A stretch of DNA of 64,000 bases, taken from positions 62,192-126,191 of the forward strand of contig NZ_KB902757.1 in the NCBI RefSeq assembly GCF_000379605.1. The letters are read 5' to 3'. The notes below the pieces were generated by a model. That model ran no database searches and was not told the DNA's origin. It worked only from the letters and a program-made list of their open reading frames with translations. Shown here piece after piece: positions 9,192-18,563 of this stretch. Each line of letters opens with the position of its first letter. The first letter of the stretch is position 1. This DNA is from Rhizobium giardinii bv. giardinii H152. Its GTDB lineage: Bacteria; Pseudomonadota; Alphaproteobacteria; Rhizobiales; Rhizobiaceae. The position numbers and the translations under genes were made by a program.

Positions 9192-11138
9192 ATGACATTC
9201 AAAGACAAGCCCCAGCGGCCCGGCGGCAAGCCGGCCGGCCGCGACAAGAAGCCCTATACCGGCGCGCGCAAGGCCGCAGCCGCACATTCGGGCGCTGAAA
9301 AGACCGAAGCGGGAAAGCCGCGCAAGCCGCGAGTGGCTGCAGTGGAAACCGTCGATGCGGACGTGCCGCAGCGCATTTCCAAGATTCTGGCGCGTGCCGG
9401 CGTCGCCTCGCGCCGCGATATCGAGCGCATGATCATGGAAGGCCGCGTCAGCCTCAACGGCACCGTGCTGGAAACGCCGGTCGTCAATGCAACGCTTGCC
9501 GACAAGATCGAGGTCGATGGCCAGCCGATCCGCGGCATCGAGCGTACCCGGCTCTGGCTCTATCACAAGCCCTCCGGCCTGGTGACCACCAATTCCGATC
9601 CGGAGGGGCGTCCGACCGTCTTCGACAACCTGCCAGACGATCTGCCGCGCGTCCTGTCGATCGGCCGTCTCGACATCAACACCGAAGGCCTGCTGCTGCT
9701 CACCAATGACGGTGGTCTGGCCCGCGTACTCGAACTGCCGTCGACCGGCTGGCTGCGCCGCTACCGCGTGCGCGCCCATGGCACGATCGATCAGGCGGCG
9801 CTCGACAAGCTGAAGGACGGCATCGCCGTCGACGGCGTGCTGTATGGTTCGATCGAGGCGACGCTGGACAAGGTCCAGGGCTCGAACGTCTGGATCACCA
9901 TGGGGCTGCGTGAAGGCAAGAATCGCGAAATCAAGAACGTCATGGGCGCGCTCGGCCTCGACGTGAACCGGCTGATCCGCATCTCCTATGGCCCCTTCCA
10001 GCTCGGCGAGCTGCCGGAGGGCCATGCCCAGGAAATCCGCGGCCGCACGTTGCGCGACCAGCTCGGCCCGCGTCTGATCGAAGACGCCAAGGCAAATTTC
10101 GACGCGCCGATCTTCGACGCCGCACCGGCTGAGGAAGAAAAGCCGCAGAAAAACGAATGGTCGGCTGGTAAGCCGGAAGCCAAGGAACGCGGCGCTTTCC
10201 GCGAAAAGGCAGGCGACAAGCGCGAACGGGCGCTTTCCCGCCTCGACACCAAGCGTGACGACAGAGGCGGCGGACGTGGTGACCGCAAGGACCGTGGCGG
10301 CGCGGAGGCGAAATTCGACGACCGTCCGAAGCGCGAACCCGGCCTGAGGCCCCGCAAGGCCAATGTCTGGATGGCGCCCGGTGCCCGGCCGATCGCCGAA
10401 AAGAAGCCGAAGGACGCGCAGGCAGCGGATGTGGCCGACAAGCCGGTTCGCCGTGAGCGCCCGGAGGGTGCACCCGCAACCAAGCGCTACGGCCGGACCA
10501 AGGATGGTCTGGCGATGAAGTCGAACAAGAAATTCGATCCGGATCGCAAGAAGGCGACCGCTTACGATCGCCCCGACCGCGGTCCACGCGTCGTGGTCAA
10601 CCGGGCCGATGACGATGGCGACTGGATCAGGGCCAGCGAAGAGACTGGTAGGGATGAAGGCCGCGGCGCCGACCGCAAGCGCGGCGGTGACCGCGATGCG
10701 CGTGGCTTCGGTGATCGCCCGGCGCGCCGCGATGGTGGCGATCGTCCGCCGCGCCGCGACGGTGAAAAGCCGTTTGGTGATCGCAAGCCCCGTGCCGAAG
10801 GTGCCCGCTCTTTCTCCGATAGACCAAGAAGCGCCAAGCCCCGGGGTGATGGGCCCCAAGGTGATCGTCCGCAGTCAGACCGTCCGCGCAAGCCGTTCGG
10901 CGAAAAATCGTTTTCTCGCGAGGAGGGCGACCGCAAGCGCGATTTCGGCGACCGCCCACCACGCGGCGACCGTCCGGCGGGTGACAAACCACGCGGCAAG
11001 TCCTTTGGCGGCAAGCCGGGCGGGGCCAAACCGTTCGGCGCGAAGAGCGGCGGCCCGCGCGGCGGCAAACCCGGCGGCGGCAAGCCTGCCGGCGGACGCC
11101 CGGCGGGTGGCGGCAAGCCGCGCGGACGCGGGAACTAA
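9192..11138 (+). CDS. rluB: Ribosomal large-subunit pseudouridine synthase, RluB/RsuA family, with long basic tail
   Basis: A 648-residue enzyme predicted to isomerise a uridine in 23S rRNA. An S4 RNA-binding domain (from about residue 57) is followed by the RsuA/RluB catalytic domain with GRLDINTEGLLLL (catalytic Asp161). The catalytic part ends near residue 300; the remaining about 340 residues are low-complexity, rich in Gly, Arg, Asp, Lys and Pro with recurring GDRP and RRDG units, ending in GGKP/GGRP repeats. Such tails occur in alphaproteobacterial RluB-type proteins, but this one is longer than the enzyme itself. The target base (U2605 in E. coli RluB) is assumed, not shown. rsmD follows after 6 bases. 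Confidence 0.88.
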   Translation: MTFKDKPQRPGGKPAGRDKKPYTGARKAAAAHSGAEKTEAGKPRKPRVAAVETVDADVPQRISKILARAGVASRRDIERMIMEGRVSLNGTVLETPVVNATLADKIEVDGQPIRGIERTRLWLYHKPSGLVTTNSDPEGRPTVFDNLPDDLPRVLSIGRLDINTEGLLLLTNDGGLARVLELPSTGWLRRYRVRAHGTIDQAALDKLKDGIAVDGVLYGSIEATLDKVQGSNVWITMGLREGKNREIKNVMGALGLDVNRLIRISYGPFQLGELPEGHAQEIRGRTLRDQLGPRLIEDAKANFDAPIFDAAPAEEEKPQKNEWSAGKPEAKERGAFREKAGDKRERALSRLDTKRDDRGGGRGDRKDRGGAEAKFDDRPKREPGLRPRKANVWMAPGARPIAEKKPKDAQAADVADKPVRRERPEGAPATKRYGRTKDGLAMKSNKKFDPDRKKATAYDRPDRGPRVVVNRADDDGDWIRASEETGRDEGRGADRKRGGDRDARGFGDRPARRDGGDRPPRRDGEKPFGDRKPRAEGARSFSDRPRSAKPRGDGPQGDRPQSDRPRKPFGEKSFSREEGDRKRDFGDRPPRGDRPAGDKPRGKSFGGKPGGAKPFGAKSGGPRGGKPGGGKPAGGRPAGGGKPRGRGN

Positions 11139-11144
11139 GCGAAG

Positions 11145-11705
11145 GTGCGGATCGTCGGCGGTGAGTTTCGCGGGCGCGGGCTCGCAACGCCCAGGTCCAA
11201 TGACATCCGGCCAACGACGGACCGGACGCGCGAAAGCCTGTTCAACATCCTGAGCCATGCCTATGCGGAGGCCCTCGACGGGACCCGCATTCTCGATCTC
11301 TTTGCCGGCACCGGCGCGGTTGGCCTCGAAGCCCTGTCGCGCGGTTGCCGTCAGGCGTTGTTCGTCGAGCAGAGCGCCGAGGGCAGGGGACTGTTGCGCA
11401 CCAATATCAAGGCCTTCGGTCTGACCGGCCGGGCGCGCATTTTCCGGCGCGACGCGACCGATCTTGGGCCGGCCGGCACCGTCGAGCCATTCCATTTGGT
11501 CTTTGCCGATCCCCCCTATGGCAAGGGGCTTGGCGAAAAAGCGCTTGCCTCTGCCGCAAAAGGCGGCTGGCTGGTGCCGGGCGCTCTTGTCATTCTCGAA
11601 GAGCGGGCCGATGTTCAACCGGTGCCACAGGATGGGTTCGAGTTGATCGACGACCGGCTGTTCGGCGATACGAAGATGCATTTCTACCGATGCCGCGCCG
11701 CGTGA
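11145..11705 (+). CDS. rsmD: 16S rRNA (guanine(966)-N2)-methyltransferase RsmD
   Basis: A 186-residue SAM-dependent methyltransferase for G966 of 16S rRNA. It starts with GTG and the conserved RIVGGEFRGR opening, has the SAM-binding LDLFAGTGAVG motif and the catalytic DPPY (residues 122-125). It lies 6 bases after the pseudouridine synthase gene, so the two rRNA-modification genes are very likely one transcript. Confidence 0.93.
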   Translation: MRIVGGEFRGRGLATPRSNDIRPTTDRTRESLFNILSHAYAEALDGTRILDLFAGTGAVGLEALSRGCRQALFVEQSAEGRGLLRTNIKAFGLTGRARIFRRDATDLGPAGTVEPFHLVFADPPYGKGLGEKALASAAKGGWLVPGALVILEERADVQPVPQDGFELIDDRLFGDTKMHFYRCRAA

Positions 11706-11723
11706 TACCGAAAGACGCTGAGC

Positions 11724-12593
11724 ATGACGCAAGGCCTCGAAACAGCGAAAAAATCGGCGGACCCGACGGTTGCCGTGGCCTTCGGTGGCGGCGGCGCGCG
11801 AGGCCTTGCCCACATCCATGTTATCGAGGCGCTGGACGAACTCGGCATCCGCCCGGTTGCCATCGCCGGCTCCTCGATCGGCGCGATCATGGGGGCGGGC
11901 ATGGCGGCCGGTCTGACCGGCGCGGAGATCCGTGATCATACGATGGCGACCGTCGGCCGCCGCAAGGAGATCGTCAACCGCCTTTGGAGCCTGCGTCCTT
12001 CGAGTTTCACGCAAGCCGTCACGAAGGGTTTTCGCGTCGGGCAGCTCAGTATCGAGCGCATTCTTCCCGCATTCCTGCCTGACAGCGTGCCGAAGGATTT
12101 CGCGGATCTCAAGCTCCCCTTGAAAGTGATGACCACCGACTATTACGGCCAGACCGAGCGCGTCTGCCAGTCCGGTGACCTCCATCAGGCGCTGGCCGCG
12201 TCTGCAGCGCTTCCGGCCGTGTTCAAGCCGGTCCGCATCGACGGCCGGGTGATGATCGACGGCGGCATCTACAATCCGGTGCCCTTCGATCACCTGACCG
12301 GCCTGGCCGATATCGTCATCGCCGTCGATGTCGTCGGCGGACCGGATGGCGATGGCGAGACCATGCCGAGCTGGCGCGACAGTCTGTTCGGCGCCAGCCA
12401 GCTGATGATGCAGTCGATCATCACCATGAAGATGAAGGCGCACCCGCCGGACATTCTCCTGCGGCCGGAGGTCAATCGCTTCCGCGTCATGGATTTCCTC
12501 AAGGCGCAGGAGGTGCTGGCTACGACGGCGCCCGTCAAGGATCAGCTCAAGACCGCCCTTGATGCAGCCCTCGAGGCGAAAAGCCGGGCTTGA
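11724..12593 (+). CDS. Patatin-like phospholipase family protein
   Basis: A 289-residue serine lipase/acyl hydrolase with the full patatin signature: the oxyanion-hole loop GGGGARG (residues 21-27), the nucleophile elbow GSSIG (Ser51) and the catalytic DGG (Asp179). It resembles the bacterial RssA/YlbK group of cytoplasmic patatins; no signal peptide is seen. Substrate unknown, probably phospholipid or another acyl ester. It follows rsmD by 18 bases on the same strand and converges with the Kef antiporter gene, only 6 bases separating the stops. Confidence 0.88.
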   Translation: MTQGLETAKKSADPTVAVAFGGGGARGLAHIHVIEALDELGIRPVAIAGSSIGAIMGAGMAAGLTGAEIRDHTMATVGRRKEIVNRLWSLRPSSFTQAVTKGFRVGQLSIERILPAFLPDSVPKDFADLKLPLKVMTTDYYGQTERVCQSGDLHQALAASAALPAVFKPVRIDGRVMIDGGIYNPVPFDHLTGLADIVIAVDVVGGPDGDGETMPSWRDSLFGASQLMMQSIITMKMKAHPPDILLRPEVNRFRVMDFLKAQEVLATTAPVKDQLKTALDAALEAKSRA

Positions 12594-12599
12594 AAAGGA

Positions 12600-14459
12600 T
12601 CAGTCAGCGTCGGCCAAGGCGTCCTTTTCCGGGCTGGCCTTGATGTTTGCCGTGGCCGAAAGAATATCGTGCTCCGGCTCCAGCGACGGCGCCTTCTCGC
12701 GCTTCGGCTTTATCAGCGGTTCCGGCCTGACGGGTTCGAAATGCAGCATGTCGCGCCCGGCGCTGATGCCCTCGGCTTCTTGCACTGCCAGCCGCGCCTC
12801 GTCGCGCCGGCGGATATCGTCCATGATCTCCTGCGCTGCATTGTCGTCGACACCCAGCCCCTCCAGCGTCTTGCGACCGAAGACGAGACCGGACTCGAAG
12901 GTTTCGCGCAGTTCATAGTCGACGCCGCGTGCCCGAAGCGACAGGGTGTGCAGACGGTCATAGGAACGGGCATAGATACGGGCATTCGGATATTCCGCCT
13001 GCACCATGTCGACGATCCGGTCGGTGATTTCCATCTTGTGGGTACACACCGCGACGATCTTGGCGCGCTCGATGCCGGCGGCACGCAGCACGTCGAGCCG
13101 CGTGCCGTCGCCGAAATAGATGCGGAACCCGAAGGTCGCGGCTTGGCGCACGCGGGCGGCGGAATGGTCGATGATGGTGACCTCGCGGCCGCCGGCAAGC
13201 AGGATCTGCGAGGCGATCTGGCCGAAGCGGGAGAAGCCGATCATCAGCACGTCGGCACCGGCGCCATCGAAGTCTTCCTCCAGCTCTTCCGTCATCTCGT
13301 CATGCTCGTTCATGAGCAATCCCGCGAGCGCGGCGGCGGCAGGCGTCAGGGCCATCGACAGGGTGACGATGACGATCAACAGTGACGCCCAGCTGTCCGA
13401 AAACACGCCGGCAGCGGCTGCGGCGGTGAACAGCACGAAGCCGAATTCCCCGCCCTGCGGCAAAAGGAGCCCGATCCGAACCGCGTCATTGTGCGGCGAA
13501 CCCGTCGCCCGGCAGAGCGTGTAGAGGATCACCGCCTTGAGCAGCATCAGCGCCGGTACCGCGATCAGGATCAGCAGATAGTTCTGAAGAATGACGTCGA
13601 TCTCCAGCGATAGCCCAACGGCCATGAAGAACAGAGCGAGCAGCAGTCCGCGGAAAGGCTCGATGTCGGCTTCCAGCTCATGCCGATAGGAGGATTCGGC
13701 CAGCAGGACGCCGGCGAGGAACGATCCCATCGCCATGGAAAGACCAGCAAGCTGCATCATCGTTGCGGCACCGAGCACGATCAGCAGTGCGACGGCAATC
13801 ATGACTTCCCGCGCACCTGTGCGGGCAATGATCTGGAACACGGGATTGAGCAGATAACGGCCGGCAACCACCATGATGAGGATCGAGCCGACGGCGACGG
13901 CGAAGTCCTGAAGCGGCGGGCTGGTATCTTCAGGCGCCTGCAGTGCGAGCAGCGGGATCAGTGCCAGCAGCGGCACGATAGCCAGGTCCTGCAGCAGCAG
14001 CACCGAAAAAGCCCGCTGGCCGTAGCGCCTATTGGTGCCGCCGTTCTCGTCGAGGATCTGCAATGCGAAGGCCGTCGAGGACAGCGCCAGCCCGAAGCCA
14101 GTGATGACGCTGCCGCTCCAGTCGAGCATGCCAAGCTCGTAGAGGATGGCAGAGACCGCGGCGCCGGTCAGAAGCACCTGCGCGGTACCGAGCCCGAAGA
14201 TGTCACGCCGCATCTGCCAGAGGCGGGAGGGCTTCAGCTCAAGGCCGATGATAAACAGCAGAAAGACGACCCCCAGTTCGGCAAAACCCAGGATCTGCTC
14301 GCCCTCGGTGATCTGGTGCAGCAACGGACCGATGATGATGCCGGCGGCGAGATAGCCCAGAACCGTGCCGAGCCCGAGCTTCTTGAAGATCGGGGCCGCC
14401 ACGACGGCGCCGCCGAGCAGCACCAGGGCCTGTGAAGTGAGGACGGGCGTGGTCGACAT
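12600..14459 (-). CDS. Monovalent cation:proton antiporter-2 (KefB/KefC-like), with RCK domain
   Basis: A 619-residue inner-membrane protein of the CPA2 family. The N-terminal about 390 residues form the Na+/H+ exchanger-type transmembrane domain (starting TSQALVLLGGAVVAAP, with FIIGLELKPSRLW). A TrkA-N/RCK nucleotide-binding domain follows (VLMIGFSRFGQIASQIL...), and a charged cytoplasmic tail ends the protein. This layout is typical of glutathione- or nucleotide-gated K+ efflux systems (KefB/KefC/YbaL). No kefF/kefG ancillary gene is nearby. The frame stays open upstream to 15578 opposite pmbA, but ATG 14459 (MSTTPVL) is the natural start. Confidence 0.9.
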   Translation of the reverse strand: MSTTPVLTSQALVLLGGAVVAAPIFKKLGLGTVLGYLAAGIIIGPLLHQITEGEQILGFAELGVVFLLFIIGLELKPSRLWQMRRDIFGLGTAQVLLTGAAVSAILYELGMLDWSGSVITGFGLALSSTAFALQILDENGGTNRRYGQRAFSVLLLQDLAIVPLLALIPLLALQAPEDTSPPLQDFAVAVGSILIMVVAGRYLLNPVFQIIARTGAREVMIAVALLIVLGAATMMQLAGLSMAMGSFLAGVLLAESSYRHELEADIEPFRGLLLALFFMAVGLSLEIDVILQNYLLILIAVPALMLLKAVILYTLCRATGSPHNDAVRIGLLLPQGGEFGFVLFTAAAAAGVFSDSWASLLIVIVTLSMALTPAAAALAGLLMNEHDEMTEELEEDFDGAGADVLMIGFSRFGQIASQILLAGGREVTIIDHSAARVRQAATFGFRIYFGDGTRLDVLRAAGIERAKIVAVCTHKMEITDRIVDMVQAEYPNARIYARSYDRLHTLSLRARGVDYELRETFESGLVFGRKTLEGLGVDDNAAQEIMDDIRRRDEARLAVQEAEGISAGRDMLHFEPVRPEPLIKPKREKAPSLEPEHDILSATANIKASPEKDALADAD

Positions 14460-14627
14460 GGCTGTTCTTTCCTGCCCGTGAGGGTTGGCACGGGTTCTCG
14501 TATTTGGCTTGGGCAAGAGATTGCCCCGGGATCGGGTATTTCGTCGGGGCCGCGACCAAGAATCAGGGTATGCCCTTGATGCCCGTCCCAGTGCACAATA
14601 AATGGGGCAGGAATGAAAGGCTAAATC

Positions 14628-15974
14628 ATGTCCGATATCATCGATTCCGACGTTCTCCAGAAGCGCGCAGCCGAGCTTGTCGACCTGGCGCTCAAGGCCG
14701 GCGCCGACCAGGCGGACGCCGTGGCGCTTCGCTCCCGGTCCCGCTCCGTCTCGGTGCGGCTCGGAAAGGTCGAGGGAACGGAGGCCTCGGAAAGTGACGA
14801 TTTTTCGCTCCGCGTGTTCGTCGGCCGCCGCGTCGCCAGCGTTTCGGCCAATCCGGGCTTCGACCTGAAGGTCCTGGCCGAACGCGCGGTGGCCATGGCC
14901 AAGGCCTCGCCGGAGGACCCCTTCGCGAGCCTCGCCGATGCCGAGCGCCTGGCGAGATCCTATCCCGATCTCGATCTCTTCGATCCGACGGAGGTATCGA
15001 CGGATGCGCTCTCCGCGGCGGCGCTGGAAGCGGAAGAGGCAGCCCTTGGCGTGAACGGCGTCACCAACTCCAGCGGCGCGGGTGCGTCCGCCGGCATGGG
15101 CGGAATGGTGCTCGTCACCTCGCACGGGTTTTCCGGCGCCTATATGGGCACGCGCTTCGGCCGCTCGGTCAGCGCCATTGCCGGCGACGGCACGAAGATG
15201 GAACGCGACTATGATTTCGACAGCCGCCTCTATTTCGCCGACCTGAAATCGGCCGCCGAAATCGGTCGCACGGCTGGCGAGCGGGCGGTCGCCCGCATCG
15301 GCCCGCGCCAAGTGCCGACCCAGAAGAATGTTACCGTCGTTTTCGACCCGCGCATGGCGCGCGGCTTTGCCGGCCACATCGCCGGCGCGATCAACGGCGC
15401 ATCGGTTGCCCGCAAAACGAGTTTCCTGCGTGACATGATGGGAAAGCCGGTCATGAAGGCGGGCATCCATGTCACCGACGATCCGCTGGTGGTGCGTGGC
15501 TCCTCCTCGCGTCCTTTCGACGGCGAAGGCGTGACCGGCCAGAAGCTGACGATGATCGAGGATGGCGTGCTGAAGCACTGGTTCCTGTCCACGTCGACGG
15601 GCAGGGAACTCGGGCTGGAAACCAACGGACGCGGCGTGCGCAGCGGCCCAGCGGTGTCGCCATCGTCGACGAACTTCGCGCTGGAGCCCGGAAATATCTC
15701 CCGCGAGGATCTGATCCGCAACGTCGGGACCGGTTTTTATGTCACCGAACTGATCGGCCAGGGCGTCAACATGCTGACGGGCGAGTACAGCCGCGGCGCC
15801 TCGGGCTTCTGGATCGAGAATGGCGAGTTGACCTTCCCCGTATCGGAAGTCACGATTGCCTCGAACCTCAAGCAGATGTTCTTTGCCGTAACGCTGGCCG
15901 ACGACATCGATCGCAAGTTCGGTGTCGCGGCACCGACGCTTGCCGTCGAGGGCATGACGCTCGCGGGCAAGTAG
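14628..15974 (+). CDS. pmbA: TldD/PmbA family metallopeptidase, PmbA branch
   Basis: A 448-residue cytosolic protein of the TldD/PmbA family, which in E. coli forms a TldD-TldE(PmbA) protease that processes microcin B17 and degrades the CcdA antitoxin. The length and conserved C-terminal blocks (GTGFYVTELIGQGVNMLTGEYSRGASGFWIENG region, residues about 365-400) identify it. PmbA is the non-metal-binding partner; tldD is not in the window. It is divergent from the Kef antiporter gene across 168 bases and is followed after 52 bases by cysQ. Confidence 0.9.
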   Translation: MSDIIDSDVLQKRAAELVDLALKAGADQADAVALRSRSRSVSVRLGKVEGTEASESDDFSLRVFVGRRVASVSANPGFDLKVLAERAVAMAKASPEDPFASLADAERLARSYPDLDLFDPTEVSTDALSAAALEAEEAALGVNGVTNSSGAGASAGMGGMVLVTSHGFSGAYMGTRFGRSVSAIAGDGTKMERDYDFDSRLYFADLKSAAEIGRTAGERAVARIGPRQVPTQKNVTVVFDPRMARGFAGHIAGAINGASVARKTSFLRDMMGKPVMKAGIHVTDDPLVVRGSSSRPFDGEGVTGQKLTMIEDGVLKHWFLSTSTGRELGLETNGRGVRSGPAVSPSSTNFALEPGNISREDLIRNVGTGFYVTELIGQGVNMLTGEYSRGASGFWIENGELTFPVSEVTIASNLKQMFFAVTLADDIDRKFGVAAPTLAVEGMTLAGK

Positions 15975-16026
15975 ATACCACCGCAGACCTTCAACGCGGC
16001 CGGCGGCCGGGAAATGGAAAGACTGA

Positions 16027-16839
16027 ATGAACGCCGTTCGCCCATCGCCGGATCAGTGGATCAGCGATCTGGAACTCATCACAGTGGCGGCGAAGGCCGC
16101 GGGCGAAAGGGCACTGTCCTTTTTTCGCAAGAATCCGGATGTCCAGTGGAAGAACGAAGGGCGCTCGCCGGTCAGTGAGGCGGATTACGCGGCCAATGAC
16201 ATCCTGAAGGAAAAGCTGCTGACGGCGCGGCCCAACTATGGCTGGCTGTCGGAGGAGACCGATGACGACGAGGCCCGGCTCGGCTGCGATACCGTCTTCG
16301 TTGTCGATCCGATCGACGGAACCCGCGCCTTCATCGCCGGCAAGGAGGTCTGGTGCGTCAGTGTCGCCGTCGTGCATCTCGGTCGCCCGGTGGCCGGCGT
16401 GCTGTTTGCCCCGGCCCTTGATGAGCTGTTCCAGGCGTCGCTCACGGGCGATGCCTTGAAGAACGGTATGCCGGTTACCGTGAGGACCGAGAACGAAACG
16501 GTGCTGCGGATTGCCCTTGCGGAAGAGACGGTTCGATTGCTCGAACACGGCTATCGCGCCGGCGTTTCGCGCATTGCCCATGTGCCTTCGCTTGCCTACA
16601 GGATCGCCATGATCGCCGACGGTCGCATCGACGGCACGATCGTCAAGAAAAATTCGCACGATTGGGATCTTGCTGCTGCCGATCTGATCCTCGAGCGAGC
16701 CGGTGGTGCGCTTTTCGGCCTCGACGGGCAGCCGCTTTCCTATAATCGCCCCAATGTTCGCCATACCGTTCTGTGCGCCGCAGCAATGCCCGTTCTGCCG
16801 GCGTTGATTGCCGCCTCGCAAGGGCTGGATGGCCATTGA
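16027..16839 (+). CDS. cysQ: 3'(2'),5'-bisphosphate nucleotidase CysQ / inositol monophosphatase family
   Basis: A 270-residue Mg2+-dependent phosphatase. The family metal site is complete: Glu76/Glu77 in WLSEET, DPIDGT (residues 94-99) and the C-terminal HDWDLAAADLI block. In rhizobia this gene is usually annotated as 3'-phosphoadenosine 5'-phosphate (PAP) phosphatase, which clears PAP from sulfate activation; an inositol monophosphatase activity cannot be excluded from motifs. It lies between pmbA and the DUF4170 gene with gaps of 52 and 57 bases. Confidence 0.85.
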   Translation: MNAVRPSPDQWISDLELITVAAKAAGERALSFFRKNPDVQWKNEGRSPVSEADYAANDILKEKLLTARPNYGWLSEETDDDEARLGCDTVFVVDPIDGTRAFIAGKEVWCVSVAVVHLGRPVAGVLFAPALDELFQASLTGDALKNGMPVTVRTENETVLRIALAEETVRLLEHGYRAGVSRIAHVPSLAYRIAMIADGRIDGTIVKKNSHDWDLAAADLILERAGGALFGLDGQPLSYNRPNVRHTVLCAAAMPVLPALIAASQGLDGH

Positions 16840-16896
16840 CCTTTCCGCCTGGATGCCGCAAACCACAGAAAAACGTCAGGAAAATTGGAAGGTCAA

Positions 16897-17133
16897 ATGG
16901 CTCAGAATTCGGAAAAGAAACAGCGGCTCCATCTCGTTTTCGGCGGCGAGCTTACGACGCTGACCGACGTTGAGTTCCGCGACCTGGACAAGCTCGACGT
17001 CGTCGGCATCTTCCCCGATTATGACAGCGCACTGACCGCCTGGAAATCCAAGGCGCAGCTGACGGTCGACAACGCCCATATGCGCTATTTCATCGTGCAC
17101 ATGCACCGGCTGCTCGATCCGGAACAGGCTTGA
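16897..17133 (+). CDS. DUF4170 domain-containing protein
   Basis: A 78-residue acidic/basic mixed protein that fills the DUF4170 domain completely (HLVFGGELTTLTDVEFRD..., ending RYFIVHMHRLLDPE). The family is small, found mainly in alphaproteobacteria, and without known function. A GGAAGG ribosome site lies 5 bases before ATG 16897; an in-frame TTG 12 bases upstream is less likely because it overlaps that site. It precedes waaA by 100 bases, so a link to envelope assembly is possible but only positional. Confidence 0.8.
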   Translation: MAQNSEKKQRLHLVFGGELTTLTDVEFRDLDKLDVVGIFPDYDSALTAWKSKAQLTVDNAHMRYFIVHMHRLLDPEQA

Positions 17134-17233
17134 TGCCGATCCGGCCCGCGCAGACGATGGCTGTGCCCTCTAAGGCTCCCGCCGCAAACGCCAGGGTTTC
17201 CAGCCCGCAACGAGAAAGCGGGGACCACCTGTC

Positions 17234-18544
17234 ATGAGCCGCGTGCTTGCCCGCCTGGCGCTGTCCAGCTACCGCTGGATCGGCACGGCGATCTATCCTC
17301 TCGTCTGGTCCTATCTTGCCGCCCGTGCGGCCAAGGGCAAGGAGGATTCCGCCCGCCGCCAGGAGCGCTATGGTCATGCCAGTGCGCCGCGCCCACAGGG
17401 GCCGCTGGTCTGGTTCCATGCCGCAAGTGTCGGCGAGACCACGGCGGTCATTCCGCTGATCAAGGAAGTATCGCGCCGCGGCATCGCCGTTGTCTTGACG
17501 ACGGGAACGACGACGTCGGCTCGACTGGCCGCCGACCGGCTCGGACCCGGCGTCATCCATCAATATGTGCCGCTCGATTTCAAACCGGCCGTCGCCCGCT
17601 TCCTCGACTACTGGGAGCCGGATCTGGCGATCATCGCGGAATCGGAAATATGGCCGATGACCATCGTCGAGCTTGGGCAGCGCCATATTCCCCAGGTGCT
17701 TGTCAACGGCCGCCTGTCGGATCGCACGTTCGGCCGCTGGAAGAAGCGTCTCTGGCTCGCCGATGCACTGTTCGAAAACCTGGCGCTGGTCATTGCCCAG
17801 TCGGATCTCGATGCCGACCGTTTTCGCACGCTGGGCGCGCTGCCGGTCATGGTATCGGGCAATCTGAAGGTCGATACCGACGCGCCGCCACATGACGGGC
17901 AAGTGCTGAAGCACTACGCCCAGCAGATCCGCGACCGCAAGACCTGGGCTGCGATCTCGACCTTCGAAGGCGAGGAGAATGCCGCAGGCATTGTCCATCG
18001 GGCACTGAAGGAGCGCACCGGATTGCTGACGATCATCGTGCCGCGCCATCCCGAGCGCTGCGACGCGATCGAGGCGATGCTCAACGCCAAGGGGCTGACG
18101 GTCGCGCGGCGTACGCGCAACGACCCGATCACGCCTGAGACGGATATCTTCCTCGGTGACACGATCGGCGAAATGGGACTTTATCTCCGCTTGACCGAAG
18201 TCGCCTTTGTCGGCCGGTCGCTGTTTGCCGAAGGCGGGCAGAACCCGCTGGAGCCGGCGATGCTCGGCTGCGCCATCCTGTCGGGCGGTAGCGTGCAGAA
18301 TTTCCGCGATACCTATCAGATGCTGGCGAAGAACGGCAGCGCCAAGATCATCCGTGATGTCGAGATGCTTGCCAAGGGGGTCAACTATCTGCTCGTCAAC
18401 GACGAGGTGCGTCGCAAGATGATCGATGCCGGGCTTGAAACCGTGCATGAAATGCGTGGTGCGCTGTCGGCCACGATCAGGGGGCTTGAGCCCTATATCA
18501 ATCCGCTGACGGTGAAGGCGCGGCTGCAGCCGCGCAGTGAGTGA
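17234..18544 (+). CDS. waaA: 3-deoxy-D-manno-octulosonic acid transferase WaaA (KdtA)
   Basis: A 436-residue glycosyltransferase that adds Kdo residues from CMP-Kdo to lipid IVA at the inner face of the cytoplasmic membrane. It has the N-terminal membrane anchor (residues about 5-30), the VWFHAASVGE block characteristic of GT30 and the C-terminal GGQNPLEPA motif. lpxK, encoding the preceding lipid A step, lies downstream on the same strand, separated by a HAD gene, so the three probably form a lipopolysaccharide core operon. Confidence 0.95.
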   Translation: MSRVLARLALSSYRWIGTAIYPLVWSYLAARAAKGKEDSARRQERYGHASAPRPQGPLVWFHAASVGETTAVIPLIKEVSRRGIAVVLTTGTTTSARLAADRLGPGVIHQYVPLDFKPAVARFLDYWEPDLAIIAESEIWPMTIVELGQRHIPQVLVNGRLSDRTFGRWKKRLWLADALFENLALVIAQSDLDADRFRTLGALPVMVSGNLKVDTDAPPHDGQVLKHYAQQIRDRKTWAAISTFEGEENAAGIVHRALKERTGLLTIIVPRHPERCDAIEAMLNAKGLTVARRTRNDPITPETDIFLGDTIGEMGLYLRLTEVAFVGRSLFAEGGQNPLEPAMLGCAILSGGSVQNFRDTYQMLAKNGSAKIIRDVEMLAKGVNYLLVNDEVRRKMIDAGLETVHEMRGALSATIRGLEPYINPLTVKARLQPRSE

Positions 18545-18563
18545 TTTTCCGGGGGACTGTCCG

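Noticed and set aside
8196-10859. Long minus-strand frame opposite the acetyltransferase, tadA and rluB genes
   Set aside because: It runs antisense to well-supported genes, is Arg/Ala-rich and has no domain signature; a GC-driven shadow.
14486-14501. TGGCACG near the Kef/pmbA divergent promoter resembling a sigma-54 -24 element
   Set aside because: The downstream part reads CTCG in place of TTGC, so the essential -12 GC is not in position.
14460-15578. N-terminal extension of the Kef antiporter opposite pmbA
   Set aside because: It is antisense to pmbA and the antiporter family starts at MSTTPVL; no membrane or soluble domain in the extension.
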